A stretch of DNA of 64,000 bases. Source: Erwinia sp039023475. GTDB taxonomy: Bacteria; Pseudomonadota; Gammaproteobacteria; Enterobacterales; Enterobacteriaceae. The notes below the pieces were generated by a model. It saw only the letters and a list, made by a program, of their open reading frames with translations. It ran no database searches and was not told where the DNA came from. The position numbers and the translations under genes were made by a program. This document shows, one piece after another, positions 34,501 through 43,515 of this stretch (positions are counted from its first letter, which is position 1; each line of letters opens with the position of its first letter). The DNA is taken from positions 1 through 64,000 of the forward strand of contig NZ_JBCHVB010000003.1 in assembly GCF_039023475.1 (NCBI RefSeq), given 5' to 3'.

Positions 34501-34684
34501 CTGATTATCTTTATTCCGCTCTTTCCGGCGCGCAACGGCTCGGTGCCGCTTAAATTTTTTCCAGTTTACCCTGACTTTCGCTGATGAAAAACAAATGTCA
34601 GCTTTTTCACGCCGCTGCGCTGAATTTAGCGGCGCTTCATGGCAAACTAGCTGCCGAGTTTCAGCAAGGCCTGTGGAGGGCACA

Positions 34685-35617
34685 TTGGACAAAATTTTCG
34701 TTGATGAGGCAGTCAGTGAGCTGCATACCATTCAGGATATGCTGCGCTGGTCGGTCAGCCGCTTTTCCGCCGCCGGACTCTGGTACGGCCACGGCACCGA
34801 TAACCCCTGGGATGAGGCCGTACAGCTGGTGCTTCCCTCGCTCTATCTGCCGCTGGATATTCCGGAAGATATGCGCAATGCCCGCCTGACCTCCAGCGAA
34901 CGCCACCGCATTGTCGAGCGCGTAATCCGCCGTATCAACGAACGTATTCCGGTTGCCTACCTGACCCATAAAGCCTGGTTCTGCGGCCATGAGTTCTACG
35001 TTGATGAGCGTGTGCTGGTGCCTCGCTCACCGATTGGGGAGCTTATTAACGAACGTTTTGCCGGTCTGCTGCCCCATGAACCCAGCTACATTCTTGATAT
35101 GTGTACCGGCAGCGGCTGCATCGCCATCGCCTGTGCCTATGCGTTCCCGGAAGCCGAGGTGGATGCCGTCGATATCTCCACCGACGCGCTGGCGGTAACC
35201 GAACAGAACATTGAGGCTCACGGACTTCAGCATAACGTCACGCCAATCCGCGCCGATCTGTTCCGCGAACTGCCGAAAACGCCTTACGATTTGATTGTCA
35301 CCAATCCCCCTTACGTTGACGGCGACGATATGGACGACCTGCCTGACGAATATCGCCACGAGCCGGAGCTGGGCCTGGCGGCGGGCAGCGACGGGCTGAA
35401 GCTGGCGCGCCGGATCCTGGCTAACGCGCCGGACTATCTGAGCGAAGAGGGCGTGCTGATTTGTGAAGTGGGTAACAGCATGGTGCATATGATCGATCAG
35501 TACCCTGACGTGCCCTTTACCTGGCTGGAGTTCGCCAACGGCGGCGACGGCGTATTTATGCTGACCCGTCAGCAGATTGTTGACGCACAGCACCATTTCA
35601 GCATTTATAAAGATTAA
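34685..35617 (+). CDS. prmB: PrmB, uL3 glutamine methyltransferase
   Basis: A 310-residue SAM-dependent enzyme that N5-methylates a Gln of ribosomal protein uL3. It has the SAM-binding DMCTGSGCIAIACAYAFP and the Gln-binding VTNPPYVD motif. I chose a TTG start at 34685: it gives the E. coli length and N-terminus (LDKIFVDEAVSELHTIQDMLRWSVSRF) and has GTGGAGGG about 6 bases upstream. The in-frame ATG at 34595 would add 30 residues not seen in the family. Confidence 0.93.
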   Translation: MDKIFVDEAVSELHTIQDMLRWSVSRFSAAGLWYGHGTDNPWDEAVQLVLPSLYLPLDIPEDMRNARLTSSERHRIVERVIRRINERIPVAYLTHKAWFCGHEFYVDERVLVPRSPIGELINERFAGLLPHEPSYILDMCTGSGCIAIACAYAFPEAEVDAVDISTDALAVTEQNIEAHGLQHNVTPIRADLFRELPKTPYDLIVTNPPYVDGDDMDDLPDEYRHEPELGLAAGSDGLKLARRILANAPDYLSEEGVLICEVGNSMVHMIDQYPDVPFTWLEFANGGDGVFMLTRQQIVDAQHHFSIYKD

Positions 35618-35705
35618 GAACCTTTTCAGGGCGCAATGCCTGCCGCCGGCCCGCTCGCCGGTGCGGCAGGGAGAGCGCCTTTTACAGAATCACTCAGGAG
35701 TTCAG

Positions 35706-36791
35706 ATGGCTGGTAATACGATTGGGCAGGTCTTTCGCGTCACGACATTTGGGGAATCCCACGGCGTGGCGCTTGGCTGTATTGTTGACGGCGTGCCGCC
35801 CGGTATTCCGCTGACCGAGGCCGATCTTCAGCGCGATCTGGATCGCCGCCGTCCCGGCACCTCACGCTATACCACCCAGCGTCGTGAGCCCGATCGGGTG
35901 AAAATTCTCTCCGGCGTGTTTGAGGGCGTCACCACGGGAACCAGCATCGGCCTGCTGATTGAAAATACCGATCAGCGCTCCCAGGATTACGGCGAGATCA
36001 AAGATGTGTTCCGCCCCGGCCACGCTGACTATACCTATGAGCAGAAATATGGCGTGCGTGATTACCGCGGCGGCGGGCGTTCCTCCGCCCGGGAAACCGC
36101 CATGCGCGTCGCTGCCGGTGCGATCGCCAAAAAATATCTGGAAATGAAACACGGCATAAAAGTCCGCGGCTACCTGGCGCAGATTGGCGACGTTGCCTGC
36201 GAGCTGAAAGCGTGGGATCAGGTCGAGCAAAATCCGTTCTTTTGCCCCGATCCCGATAAAATCCCGGCGCTGGATGAGCTGATGCGCGCGCTGAAAAAAG
36301 AGGGCGACTCCATCGGCGCAAAAGTGGCGGTAATGGCGGAAAACGTGCCGGTTGGCCTCGGCGAGCCGGTATTTGACCGGCTTGATGCTGACCTGGCCCA
36401 TGCGCTGATGAGCATTAATGCGGTCAAAGGGGTGGAAATCGGTGACGGTTTTGCGGTGGTTAACCAGCGCGGCAGCGAGCACCGTGATGAGATCCGGGCT
36501 GACGGCTTCCAGAGCAATCACGCGGGCGGCATCCTTGGCGGCATCAGCAGCGGTCAGCCGATTCTGGCCACCATCGCGATGAAGCCGACCTCAAGCATTA
36601 CCGTGCCGGGCAAAACCCTCAACCGCTTTGGCGAAGAGGTGGAGATGATCACCAAAGGGCGGCACGATCCCTGCGTGGGCATTCGCGCGGTGCCGATCGC
36701 GGAAGCGATGATGGCTATCGTGCTGATGGATCACCTGCTGCGTCACCGCGCTCAGAACGCTGACGTAAACACGGCTATTCCTCGCTGGTAA
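35706..36791 (+). CDS. aroC: AroC, chorismate synthase
   Basis: A 361-residue enzyme, the same length as in E. coli, making chorismate from EPSP with reduced FMN, the last step of the shared aromatic pathway. Signatures are GESHGVALGC, DYRGGGRSSARETA and RHDPCVGIRAVPIAEA. The ATG has AGGAG 5 bases upstream. It is followed after 4 bases by mepA; prmB-aroC-mepA-yfcA look like one unit. Confidence 0.97.
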   Translation: MAGNTIGQVFRVTTFGESHGVALGCIVDGVPPGIPLTEADLQRDLDRRRPGTSRYTTQRREPDRVKILSGVFEGVTTGTSIGLLIENTDQRSQDYGEIKDVFRPGHADYTYEQKYGVRDYRGGGRSSARETAMRVAAGAIAKKYLEMKHGIKVRGYLAQIGDVACELKAWDQVEQNPFFCPDPDKIPALDELMRALKKEGDSIGAKVAVMAENVPVGLGEPVFDRLDADLAHALMSINAVKGVEIGDGFAVVNQRGSEHRDEIRADGFQSNHAGGILGGISSGQPILATIAMKPTSSITVPGKTLNRFGEEVEMITKGRHDPCVGIRAVPIAEAMMAIVLMDHLLRHRAQNADVNTAIPRW

Positions 36792-36795
36792 CCTA

Positions 36796-37620
36796 ATGAA
36801 AAAAGTCTGTACGCTCCTCTGCGCGCTGCTGGTCAGCGCGGCTTCGCTGGCTGCCACGCCCTGGCAGTCGATTCAACGACCCGTCAGTGGCGATCCGCAG
36901 TCGATTGGCGCCTTTTCTAACGGCTGTATTATCGGCGCGCAGGCGCTGCCGCTGGAAGCGCCCGGCTATCAGGTAATGCGCCAGGATCAGCGCCGCTACT
37001 TTGGCCATCCCGATCTGATTCTGTTTATTCAGCGTCTCAGCACCCAGGTGCATAACCTGCAGCTGGGCGAGGTGATGATTGGCGATATGGGCATGCCTGC
37101 GGGTGGGCGCTTCAGCAGCGGTCACGCCAGCCATCAGTCGGGACTGGATGTCGATATCTGGCTCCAGCTGCCGAAAACCCGCTGGACGTCTCAGATGCTG
37201 CTGAAGCCTCAGCCGCTCTATCTGGTTGCCGCCAGTGGAAAAAACGTGGTGGCGCGTCACTGGCAGCCCGAGATCGACAGCCTGATTAAGCTGGCGGCGA
37301 AGGATGACGCCGTGACGCGGATCTTTGTGAATCCGGCGATCAAAAAGCAGCTTTGCGCCGATGCCGGTGCGGATCGTGACTGGCTGCGTAAGGTACGACC
37401 ATGGTTTGGGCATCGGGCGCATATGCACGTGCGTCTGCGCTGTCCGGCAGGCAGCACTGAGTGTGAAGATCAGGCTCCGCCGCCGCCAGGAGATGGTTGT
37501 GGTGCCGAGCTGCAAAGCTGGTTTGCACCGCCGAAACCGGGCAGCGGCGCGCCGGTGAAGCGCGAGCCGCCGCCGCTTCCACCATCCTGTCAGGCATTAC
37601 TGGATAAACACCTTCTTTAG
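36796..37620 (+). CDS. mepA: MepA, murein DD-endopeptidase
   Basis: A 274-residue periplasmic LAS metallopeptidase (M74) cleaving D-Ala-mDAP cross-links. The signal peptide ends SLAA. The zinc site is GHASHQSGLDVDIW (H and D ligands) plus HRAHMHVRLRCP (H-x-H). Cys residues for disulfides are present, and the C-terminus is rich in Pro. The length matches E. coli. Confidence 0.95.
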   Translation: MKKVCTLLCALLVSAASLAATPWQSIQRPVSGDPQSIGAFSNGCIIGAQALPLEAPGYQVMRQDQRRYFGHPDLILFIQRLSTQVHNLQLGEVMIGDMGMPAGGRFSSGHASHQSGLDVDIWLQLPKTRWTSQMLLKPQPLYLVAASGKNVVARHWQPEIDSLIKLAAKDDAVTRIFVNPAIKKQLCADAGADRDWLRKVRPWFGHRAHMHVRLRCPAGSTECEDQAPPPPGDGCGAELQSWFAPPKPGSGAPVKREPPPLPPSCQALLDKHLL

Positions 37621-37629
37621 GAAAACAAA

Positions 37630-38433
37630 ATGGACTGGTTTGCCGTCAGCCCGCTGCTGGTCGGGCTGCTGTTTTTGGTCGCTATGCTGGCGGGCTTTAT
37701 TGATTCCATCGCCGGTGGCGGTGGCCTGCTCACCGTCCCGGCGCTGATGTCTGCCGGGCTTTCGCCGGCCCAGGCGCTGGCGACCAACAAGGTGCAATCC
37801 GTTGGCGGTTCGTTCTCAGCCAGCCTCTATTTTGTCCGGCGAAAGGCGGTGGATCTGCGGGAGCAGAAGCTCAATATCGCGATGACCTTTATGGGGTCGG
37901 TGGCGGGAGCCATTCTGATCCAGCATATCCAGGCGGATCTGCTCAGGCAGGTGCTGCCGGTACTGCTGATCGCCATCGGGCTCTATTTTCTGCTGATGCC
38001 GAAAGTGGGCGAAGAAGATCGCCATCGCCGCCTGCACGGGCTTCCCTTTGCGCTGGTGGCGGGCGGCTGCGTCGGTTTTTACGACGGCTTTTTCGGCCCC
38101 GGTGCCGGCTCCTTCTACGCGCTGGCGTTTGTTACGCTCTGTGGCTACAACCTGGCGAAATCGACGGCCCATGCGAAGGTACTGAACTTCACCTCTAATC
38201 TCGGCGGGCTGCTCTTCTTTATGCTGGGGGGAAAGGTGGTCTGGGGCACCGGGCTGATCATGCTGGTCGGGGCCTTTTGCGGGGCGAGGCTGGGCGCGCG
38301 TATGGTGCTGAGCCGGGGACAGACGCTGGTCAGGCCGATGGTGGTCATCGTCTCGGCCATTATGAGCGCCAAACTGCTATGGGACAGTCACGGGGTGGAG
38401 ATTGCGCTCTGGTTCCGGCACGTTTTCGCCTGA
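37630..38433 (+). CDS. yfcA: YfcA, TSUP-family membrane protein
   Basis: A 267-residue protein with about eight membrane helices and the TauE/SafE (TSUP) duplication: DSIAGGGGLLTVPALMSAGL in the first half and GCVGFYDGFFGPGAGSFYAL in the second. Family members move sulfite, sulfonates or organic acids, but the YfcA substrate is not established. Starts 9 bases after mepA. Confidence 0.92.
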   Translation: MDWFAVSPLLVGLLFLVAMLAGFIDSIAGGGGLLTVPALMSAGLSPAQALATNKVQSVGGSFSASLYFVRRKAVDLREQKLNIAMTFMGSVAGAILIQHIQADLLRQVLPVLLIAIGLYFLLMPKVGEEDRHRRLHGLPFALVAGGCVGFYDGFFGPGAGSFYALAFVTLCGYNLAKSTAHAKVLNFTSNLGGLLFFMLGGKVVWGTGLIMLVGAFCGARLGARMVLSRGQTLVRPMVVIVSAIMSAKLLWDSHGVEIALWFRHVFA

Positions 38434-38532
38434 TTTTTTGGACGTGACCTGTCATACGATGGTCAGCAAAAGTGGATACGCCGGGCGCTTAGTGTCACAA
38501 TTGCGCGGATTTTATTTGGCAGAATAAGAACG

Positions 38533-39078
38533 ATGAACTCTTCTCACCATTATTCTCAGCTGATTGATATTTTCGATCGCTGCTTTTTTCAAGATTTTCA
38601 GACCCGCCTTATTAAAGGCGACGATGAACCGATCTATCTTCCCGCTGATGAAGAGGTGGATTACCACCGCGTCATCTTCGCTCACGGCTACTACGCCAGC
38701 GCGCTGCATGAAATTTCCCACTGGTGTATTGCCGGTGCGGAACGCCGCAAGCAGGTTGATTTTGGCTACTGGTACTGTCCTGATGGCCGTGACGCCATCA
38801 CGCAGAGCCAGTTCGAGTCGGTGGAGGTGAAGCCGCAGGCGCTGGAGTGGCTCTTTTGTGTTGCCGCAGGCTTTCCCTTCAACGTAAGTTGTGACAATCT
38901 CAGCGGGGATTGTGAGCCTGACCGCATCGCCTTTCAGCGAAAGGTCCATGCTCAGGTAATAGCCCACCTGGAACAGGGGATACCCGCCCGGCCTGCGCGC
39001 TTTATTGCAGAACTCTGCACTTTTTACTCAACGCCCCCGCTGACGCCAGCACAGTTTCCCTGGCCGGAAGATCTGTGA
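38533..39078 (+). CDS. epmC: EpmC, elongation factor P hydroxylase
   Basis: A 181-residue orthologue of E. coli EpmC (YfcM), which hydroxylates the beta-lysyl-lysine modification of elongation factor P. Putative metal ligands lie in ALHEISHWCIAGAERR (HExxH-like), with EVKPQALEWLFCVAAGFPFNVSCDNL in the second half. It is followed by yfcL, as in E. coli. Confidence 0.92.
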   Translation: MNSSHHYSQLIDIFDRCFFQDFQTRLIKGDDEPIYLPADEEVDYHRVIFAHGYYASALHEISHWCIAGAERRKQVDFGYWYCPDGRDAITQSQFESVEVKPQALEWLFCVAAGFPFNVSCDNLSGDCEPDRIAFQRKVHAQVIAHLEQGIPARPARFIAELCTFYSTPPLTPAQFPWPEDL

Positions 39079-39105
39079 TGAACGGGGGAAAAACGGAGCA
39101 ACAAT

Positions 39106-39387
39106 ATGATCGATGAATTTGAAGCGCGAATCCTGGCACTGATTGACGATATGGTGGAGCATGCCAGCGACGACGAACTCTTTGCCAGCGGCTACCTGCG
39201 TGGACATCTCACGCTGGCGGTGGCGGAGATAGAGCAGTCGGGTGAACACACGCCTGAAGCGTTGCAGATTCAGGTACAGCGCAGCCTGCAAAACGCCATT
39301 CAGGCTGGAGAGCTCTCTCCCCGGGATCAGGCGCTGGTAATCGGTATGTGGGACAATCTCTTCCTTCAGGCGCGGCAGTCAGCCTGA
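39106..39387 (+). CDS. yfcL: YfcL family small protein
   Basis: A 93-residue acidic helical protein of unknown function with the YfcL pattern FEARILALIDDMVEHASDDELFASGYLRGHL. It lies 27 bases after epmC and probably shares its transcript. Confidence 0.88.
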   Translation: MIDEFEARILALIDDMVEHASDDELFASGYLRGHLTLAVAEIEQSGEHTPEALQIQVQRSLQNAIQAGELSPRDQALVIGMWDNLFLQARQSA

Positions 39388-39391
39388 AAAC

Positions 39392-39413
39392 GCGGCGGGG
39401 CGTGCTCCGCCGC
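39392..39413. terminator. GC-rich hairpin between yfcL and mnmC
   Basis: A 7-bp perfect stem GCGGCGG / CCGCCGC with an 8-base loop lies between convergent genes. The T tract after it is poor, so it may act as a weak terminator or mRNA-end stabiliser. Confidence 0.45.
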
Positions 39414-39450
39414 TGTTACGCTTTTCGCCCCTGGTCAGTCAGGCGGTACG

Positions 39451-41451
39451 CTAGTTGACCGCTTTCCCTTTCAGTAATCGTCTTACCCAGTAGCGGCTAG
39501 GATGCGTGGCCGCCAGCGTTTCACGATCCAGCGGCACCGGCTCACCGCACAGCCCGGCTGCCAGCACCTCCGCCGCCAGCGGCCCGCTGCATAAACCTCT
39601 GGAGCCCAGCGTTCCCAGCACAAACAGCCCCGGATGCACGGGCGCCTCTTCCGCCTGCGCCTGATTATCCCTCAGGCTGGTGTACTGTGACAGCGTGCGC
39701 TCATAATCGGGTAACGGGCCAAGCGTGGGCATATGGTCGCGGGTGGCGCAGCGTACGCCGCTGCGGGCTTCTCCTCCGCTGACGTCCACCTCGTTTGCCC
39801 ACTCCGCGTCGGGCAGGCAGCGACGCAGCCTGTCGCGGTTTTCCTGCTGATCTTCTTCCCGGAAGAGGGCGGAGCGCTCACCGCGATGATAGCTGGCACC
39901 CAGACAGTGAGCCTGATTAACGGGGCTTGCAGGCGTCATATAGCCTTCATAGCAGAGAACCTGTTTTAACTGACTTAGCGCAGGCGTGGTCGGAACGTGG
40001 CTGACCTGTCCGCTGACGGGATAGGCGGGAAGCTTTTCGCTTTGTGCCAGGGTGGCGAGTTCGTGGCCGGTCGCCAGCACCACATTATCATGGACGGCCC
40101 CGGGCCGGTCGGAGAAGGCGAACGTCCAGCGCTTATCCTTGCGCGTCAGCGAGGTCAGGCGATGCAGCCAGTGCGTTCTTAGCCCCTGAGCTTCTGCCAG
40201 CCGGAAGAGGGCGGTGGTAAGCTCAGCCGGGGAAAGCCAGCCGCCAAGCGGATAGGTAATGCCCCCGCAGCCCGTCGTTACGCCGCAGAGCGCCTCTGCT
40301 TCCGCCTGGCCGACTTCACGGGCGATGCTCGCCGGCAGGCCCATCGCCACCATTTTAGCGATTTTCGCCGCGCTTTTTTCGTCCCAGCCCAGCTGCGTAA
40401 CCCCGCACCACGCATGATCAAATTCCACATCCAGCTGGTCTAACAGGCGGCGGGCGAAGGTGAACGCCGTCGGAAAGAAGGTGGTCAGCGCCGGATCGTG
40501 CTGGTTGAGCAGCGGATAGAGCGCTCCCTGACGGTTGCCGGAGGCGTTGGCCGCAGGCTGGGCATCGGCACAGTAGAGCGTCACCCGTTTGCCGCGCCGC
40601 AGCAGCGCCAGCGAGAGCAGGGCGCTGGCGATACCGCCGCCGATAATCGCCACCTCATCGCCTTCTGCGGCCGGACGCGCATACCAGGGCGCCTGCGGTT
40701 TTGCATACACTGGCGCGTTCATCACGCCGCTGAGCATATGCCGCTTGGGGCCAAATCCGCTGCATTTCCCGACGGTAAAGCCAGCCTCATTCAGCCCACG
40801 ACGGACAAAACCGGCGGCGGTAAAGGTCGCCAGCGTACAGCCCTGCCGCGCCATTTTCGCCATACAGGCAAAAAGTTCAGGCGTCCACATATCGGGATTT
40901 TTCGACGGGGCGAAACCGTCCAGGAACCAGGCGTCGATTTGCTGATTCAGGCTGTCATCAAAATCATTAATTAGCTGGTTAATATCCCCAAACCAGAGGT
41001 CAAGCGTAATGCGCCCGTCCGCCAGCAGCAGACGGTGGCAGCCGGGAAGGGCCACCGGCCACTGCGCCTGAAGCGCTGCCGCATAGCTGGCGAGTTCCGG
41101 CCACCGGGCATGCGCGCCGATCAAATCCTCCAGATTAAGCGGATATTTCTCACAGCTGATAAAATGTAAACGTTGTAACGTTGCCCCGGGCTGCTGCTGG
41201 CGGAAGCGATCGAATGCCTGCCAGAGCGCCAGAAAATTAAGACCTGTCCCAAAACCGGTCTCAGCGACGATAAAAAGATCGCGCCCATGGTCGGCAAAGC
41301 GCGCGGGGATTTGATTGCCGCCCAGGAAAACATGCCGCGTCTCCTCCAGGCCGCTTTCATCAGAGAAATAGACGTCGCCAAAGGCTCGGGATACAGGTGT
41401 AGCCTGTTCATTCCAGCTCAGTTCAGCATGCGTAATCGGGGAGGTTTTCAC
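39451..41451 (-). CDS. mnmC: MnmC, bifunctional tRNA mnm5s2U34 enzyme
   Basis: A 666-residue fusion. The N-terminal methyltransferase domain (SAM site ETGFGTGLNFLALW) does the last methylation. The C-terminal FAD-dependent oxidase (EVAIIGGGIASALLSLALLRRG) removes the carboxymethyl group, finishing mnm5s2U at the wobble position of several tRNAs. I placed the start at GTG 41451 (VKTSPITHAELSWNEQATPVSR), which matches family N-termini and length (E. coli 668). An in-frame ATG at 41511 would add 20 residues. Confidence 0.93.
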   Translation of the reverse strand: MKTSPITHAELSWNEQATPVSRAFGDVYFSDESGLEETRHVFLGGNQIPARFADHGRDLFIVAETGFGTGLNFLALWQAFDRFRQQQPGATLQRLHFISCEKYPLNLEDLIGAHARWPELASYAAALQAQWPVALPGCHRLLLADGRITLDLWFGDINQLINDFDDSLNQQIDAWFLDGFAPSKNPDMWTPELFACMAKMARQGCTLATFTAAGFVRRGLNEAGFTVGKCSGFGPKRHMLSGVMNAPVYAKPQAPWYARPAAEGDEVAIIGGGIASALLSLALLRRGKRVTLYCADAQPAANASGNRQGALYPLLNQHDPALTTFFPTAFTFARRLLDQLDVEFDHAWCGVTQLGWDEKSAAKIAKMVAMGLPASIAREVGQAEAEALCGVTTGCGGITYPLGGWLSPAELTTALFRLAEAQGLRTHWLHRLTSLTRKDKRWTFAFSDRPGAVHDNVVLATGHELATLAQSEKLPAYPVSGQVSHVPTTPALSQLKQVLCYEGYMTPASPVNQAHCLGASYHRGERSALFREEDQQENRDRLRRCLPDAEWANEVDVSGGEARSGVRCATRDHMPTLGPLPDYERTLSQYTSLRDNQAQAEEAPVHPGLFVLGTLGSRGLCSGPLAAEVLAAGLCGEPVPLDRETLAATHPSRYWVRRLLKGKAVN

Positions 41452-41527
41452 AGCAAATGCTCGGTTATCAGGCGGTGCAGGGATTGTAACGGTGTGAGCC
41501 AGAGCACGCAAATTTACAAAAGTATCC

Positions 41528-41544
41528 CGCTGATCGGACTTGTT
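41528..41544 (+). promoter_or_regulatory. FadR-like activator site of fabB
   Basis: CGCTGATCGGACTTGTT matches the FadR consensus with one change in the core (GATC for GGTC). It overlaps and precedes the -35 box, a suitable position for activation. E. coli fabB is activated by FadR. Confidence 0.65.
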
Positions 41545-41568
41545 CGGCGTACAACTGTAAGCTAAAGT
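41540..41568 (+). promoter_or_regulatory. fabB: fabB promoter
   Basis: -35 TTGTTC (41540-41545) and -10 TAAAGT (41563-41568) are 17 bases apart, leaving a short leader of about 35 bases before the ATG. The spacer is almost exactly filled by the FabR-like palindrome. Confidence 0.65.
41546..41563 (+). promoter_or_regulatory. FabR-like operator of fabB
   Basis: GGCGTACAACTGTAAGCT fits the FabR palindrome (AGCGTACAnnTGTACGCT) at 16 of 18 positions, counting the two free central bases. It sits in the promoter spacer, where binding would block polymerase. FabR represses unsaturated fatty-acid synthesis genes in enterobacteria. Confidence 0.75.
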
Positions 41569-41607
41569 GCTCCTCGAATCCTAATATAAGAAGTGATGAG
41601 GTATTGA

Positions 41608-42828
41608 ATGAAACGTGCAGTGATTACTGGCCTGGGTATCGTTTCCAGCATTGGTAATAATCAGGAGGAAGTCCTTGCGTCTCTACGTGAAGGCCGCTCC
41701 GGTATTACCTTCTCTCAGGAACTGAAAGATTCGGGCATGCGTAGTCACGTCTGGGGTAACGTTAAGCTGTCCAAAGACGAAATCTCCAGCCTCATCGACC
41801 GCAAAGTCCTGCGCTTTATGAGTGATGCGTCCATTTATGCTTATATCTCTATGCTGGAAGCGGTTAAAGATTCCGGCCTGACCGACGAACAGTACCAGAA
41901 CAACCCGCGCGTGGGTCTGGTGGCAGGTTCCGGCGGCGGTTCACCTTACTATCAGGCAGCCAGCGTTGACGGTATGCGGGCGAAAGGCCTGCGTGGCGTT
42001 GGTCCATACATGGTGACCAAAGCGATGGCGTCTGGCGTCTCCGCCTGTCTGGCGACGCCGTTTAAAATTCACGGCGTGAACTACTCTATCAGCTCCGCCT
42101 GCGCCACCTCGGCTCACTGTATCGGTAACGCGGTAGAGCAGATCCAGCTGGGCAAACAGGATGTGGTATTTGCCGGCGGCGGTGAAGAACTATGCTGGGA
42201 AATGTCCTGTGAGTTCGATGCCATGGGCGCGCTCTCCACCAAGTACAACGAATCTCCGGAAAAAGCGTCCCGTACCTACGACACCAGCCGTGACGGCTTT
42301 GTGATTGCAGGCGGCGGCGGTATGGTCGTGGTGGAAGAGCTGGAGCACGCGCTGGCGCGCGGCGCGCATATCTATGCTGAAGTGGTGGGCTACGGCGCAA
42401 CGTCCGATGGCGCAGATATGGTTGCCCCTTCCGGTGAAGGCGCGATGCGCTGTATGCGTCTGGCGATGCAGGGTGTTGATACGCCAATCGACTACCTGAA
42501 TACGCACGGCACCTCCACGCCGGTTGGCGACGTGAAAGAGCTGGGCGCGATCCGCGAAGTGTTCAGCGACAGCACGCCAGCCATGTCCGCCACCAAAGCG
42601 ATGACCGGCCACTCGCTGGGCGCCGCCGGTGTGCAGGAGGCGATCTACTCGCTGCTGATGCTGGAGCACGGTTTCATCGCGCCAAGCATCAATATTGACG
42701 AACTGGACCCGGCTGCTGAAGGCCTGAACATCGTCACCAAACCGACCGAACAGGCGCTGAAGACCGTGATGTCCAACAGCTTTGGCTTCGGCGGCACCAA
42801 CGCCACGCTGGTGATGCGCAAGCTGTAA
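41608..42828 (+). CDS. fabB: FabB, beta-ketoacyl-ACP synthase I
   Basis: A 406-residue elongating synthase essential for unsaturated fatty acids. The catalytic triad is C165 in SSACATSAHC, the His in NTHGTSTPVGD and the His in TGHSLGAAGVQEAIY. The C-terminal FGFGGTNATLVMRKL is typical. Very similar to E. coli FabB over its length, with differences around residues 50-125. Confidence 0.97.
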   Translation: MKRAVITGLGIVSSIGNNQEEVLASLREGRSGITFSQELKDSGMRSHVWGNVKLSKDEISSLIDRKVLRFMSDASIYAYISMLEAVKDSGLTDEQYQNNPRVGLVAGSGGGSPYYQAASVDGMRAKGLRGVGPYMVTKAMASGVSACLATPFKIHGVNYSISSACATSAHCIGNAVEQIQLGKQDVVFAGGGEELCWEMSCEFDAMGALSTKYNESPEKASRTYDTSRDGFVIAGGGGMVVVEELEHALARGAHIYAEVVGYGATSDGADMVAPSGEGAMRCMRLAMQGVDTPIDYLNTHGTSTPVGDVKELGAIREVFSDSTPAMSATKAMTGHSLGAAGVQEAIYSLLMLEHGFIAPSINIDELDPAAEGLNIVTKPTEQALKTVMSNSFGFGGTNATLVMRKL

Positions 42829-42844
42829 TCACTGCGAAGGTAAG

Positions 42845-42877
42845 AAAAGGGATGGCCCACTGGGTCATCCCTTTTTT
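42845..42877. terminator. Bidirectional terminator after fabB
   Basis: The hairpin AAAAGGGATGGCCC - ACT - GGGTCATCCCTTTT has one G-T mismatch and six T residues on the plus strand, with an A run giving Ts on the minus strand. It serves fabB and the convergent sugar operon. Confidence 0.9.
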
Positions 42878-42912
42878 ATTGCCCATTTTAGATGGGCAGC
42901 CCCACCGGCAGG

Positions 42913-43515
42913 TTACTCTTCACGTAACAGCTTGCCCACGTTGCCGCCGGGGTGTACGTTCAGTAGCCGATCTTTGCCGAAGCCGCTCTGTGTCATCAGG
43001 CCGGGGAGCATGCCGTCAAACAGCGCCAGCACCACCAGAATTGAGGTGGTAGCCAGCATATTAAGCGGGTCTATCTCCTCCACGGGCGGGGTCATCAGCA
43101 GATAGTCAGCGGCCCGCGCCAGCCCGGCGTCTGGGTTCTCCGTGACGCAGACCAGAGGCGTTCCTTTGGCCTTAATCGCCGGCAGGAGGCGCCCCAGTTC
43201 GTCTGAGTTACCGCCTCTTGAGATCATGATCAGCACGTCATCTTCACGTAAAAAACCGATATCGCCATGGGCCGCATCCGCCGGATTCAGCCAGATCGCG
43301 GGCTGCTCAATACAGGCCAGCATATGGGCAATTTTACGCGCCGCAATACCGGAAGTGCCGACGCCGGTAACGGCGATTTTTCCCGGACAGCGGGCCAGCA
43401 GATCGCTGACGGCGAGCCACTGCTGGCGATCAACAGTCTTTTCCAGGCTGGCCAGCGTACGGCTGTAAACCTGCCAGCCTGCGCAGGCCTGTTGCCAGGC
43501 TTGATCTTCCTTCAT
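42913..43515 (-). CDS. SIS-domain sugar-phosphate isomerase-like protein
   Basis: A 200-residue single SIS-domain protein, last gene of the sugar operon. It resembles the SIS half of arabinose-5-phosphate isomerase (KdsD/GutQ): GVGTSGIAARKIAHMLA, PADAAHGDIGFL, ISRGGNSDEL and the final HPGGNVGKLL with the conserved His. It lacks the two CBS domains of KdsD. Where KdsD has the catalytic Lys in GxGKSG this protein has Thr (GVGTSG), and GES becomes GNS, so a different aldose-ketose isomerisation is likely. Its start shares a base with the kinase stop, so it probably acts on the kinase product. Confidence 0.78.
   Translation of the reverse strand: MKEDQAWQQACAGWQVYSRTLASLEKTVDRQQWLAVSDLLARCPGKIAVTGVGTSGIAARKIAHMLACIEQPAIWLNPADAAHGDIGFLREDDVLIMISRGGNSDELGRLLPAIKAKGTPLVCVTENPDAGLARAADYLLMTPPVEEIDPLNMLATTSILVVLALFDGMLPGLMTQSGFGKDRLLNVHPGGNVGKLLREE

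Noticed and set aside
34584..34889. 101-codon plus-strand frame overlapping prmB
   Set aside because: Out of frame with the clear PrmB protein and without any family match.
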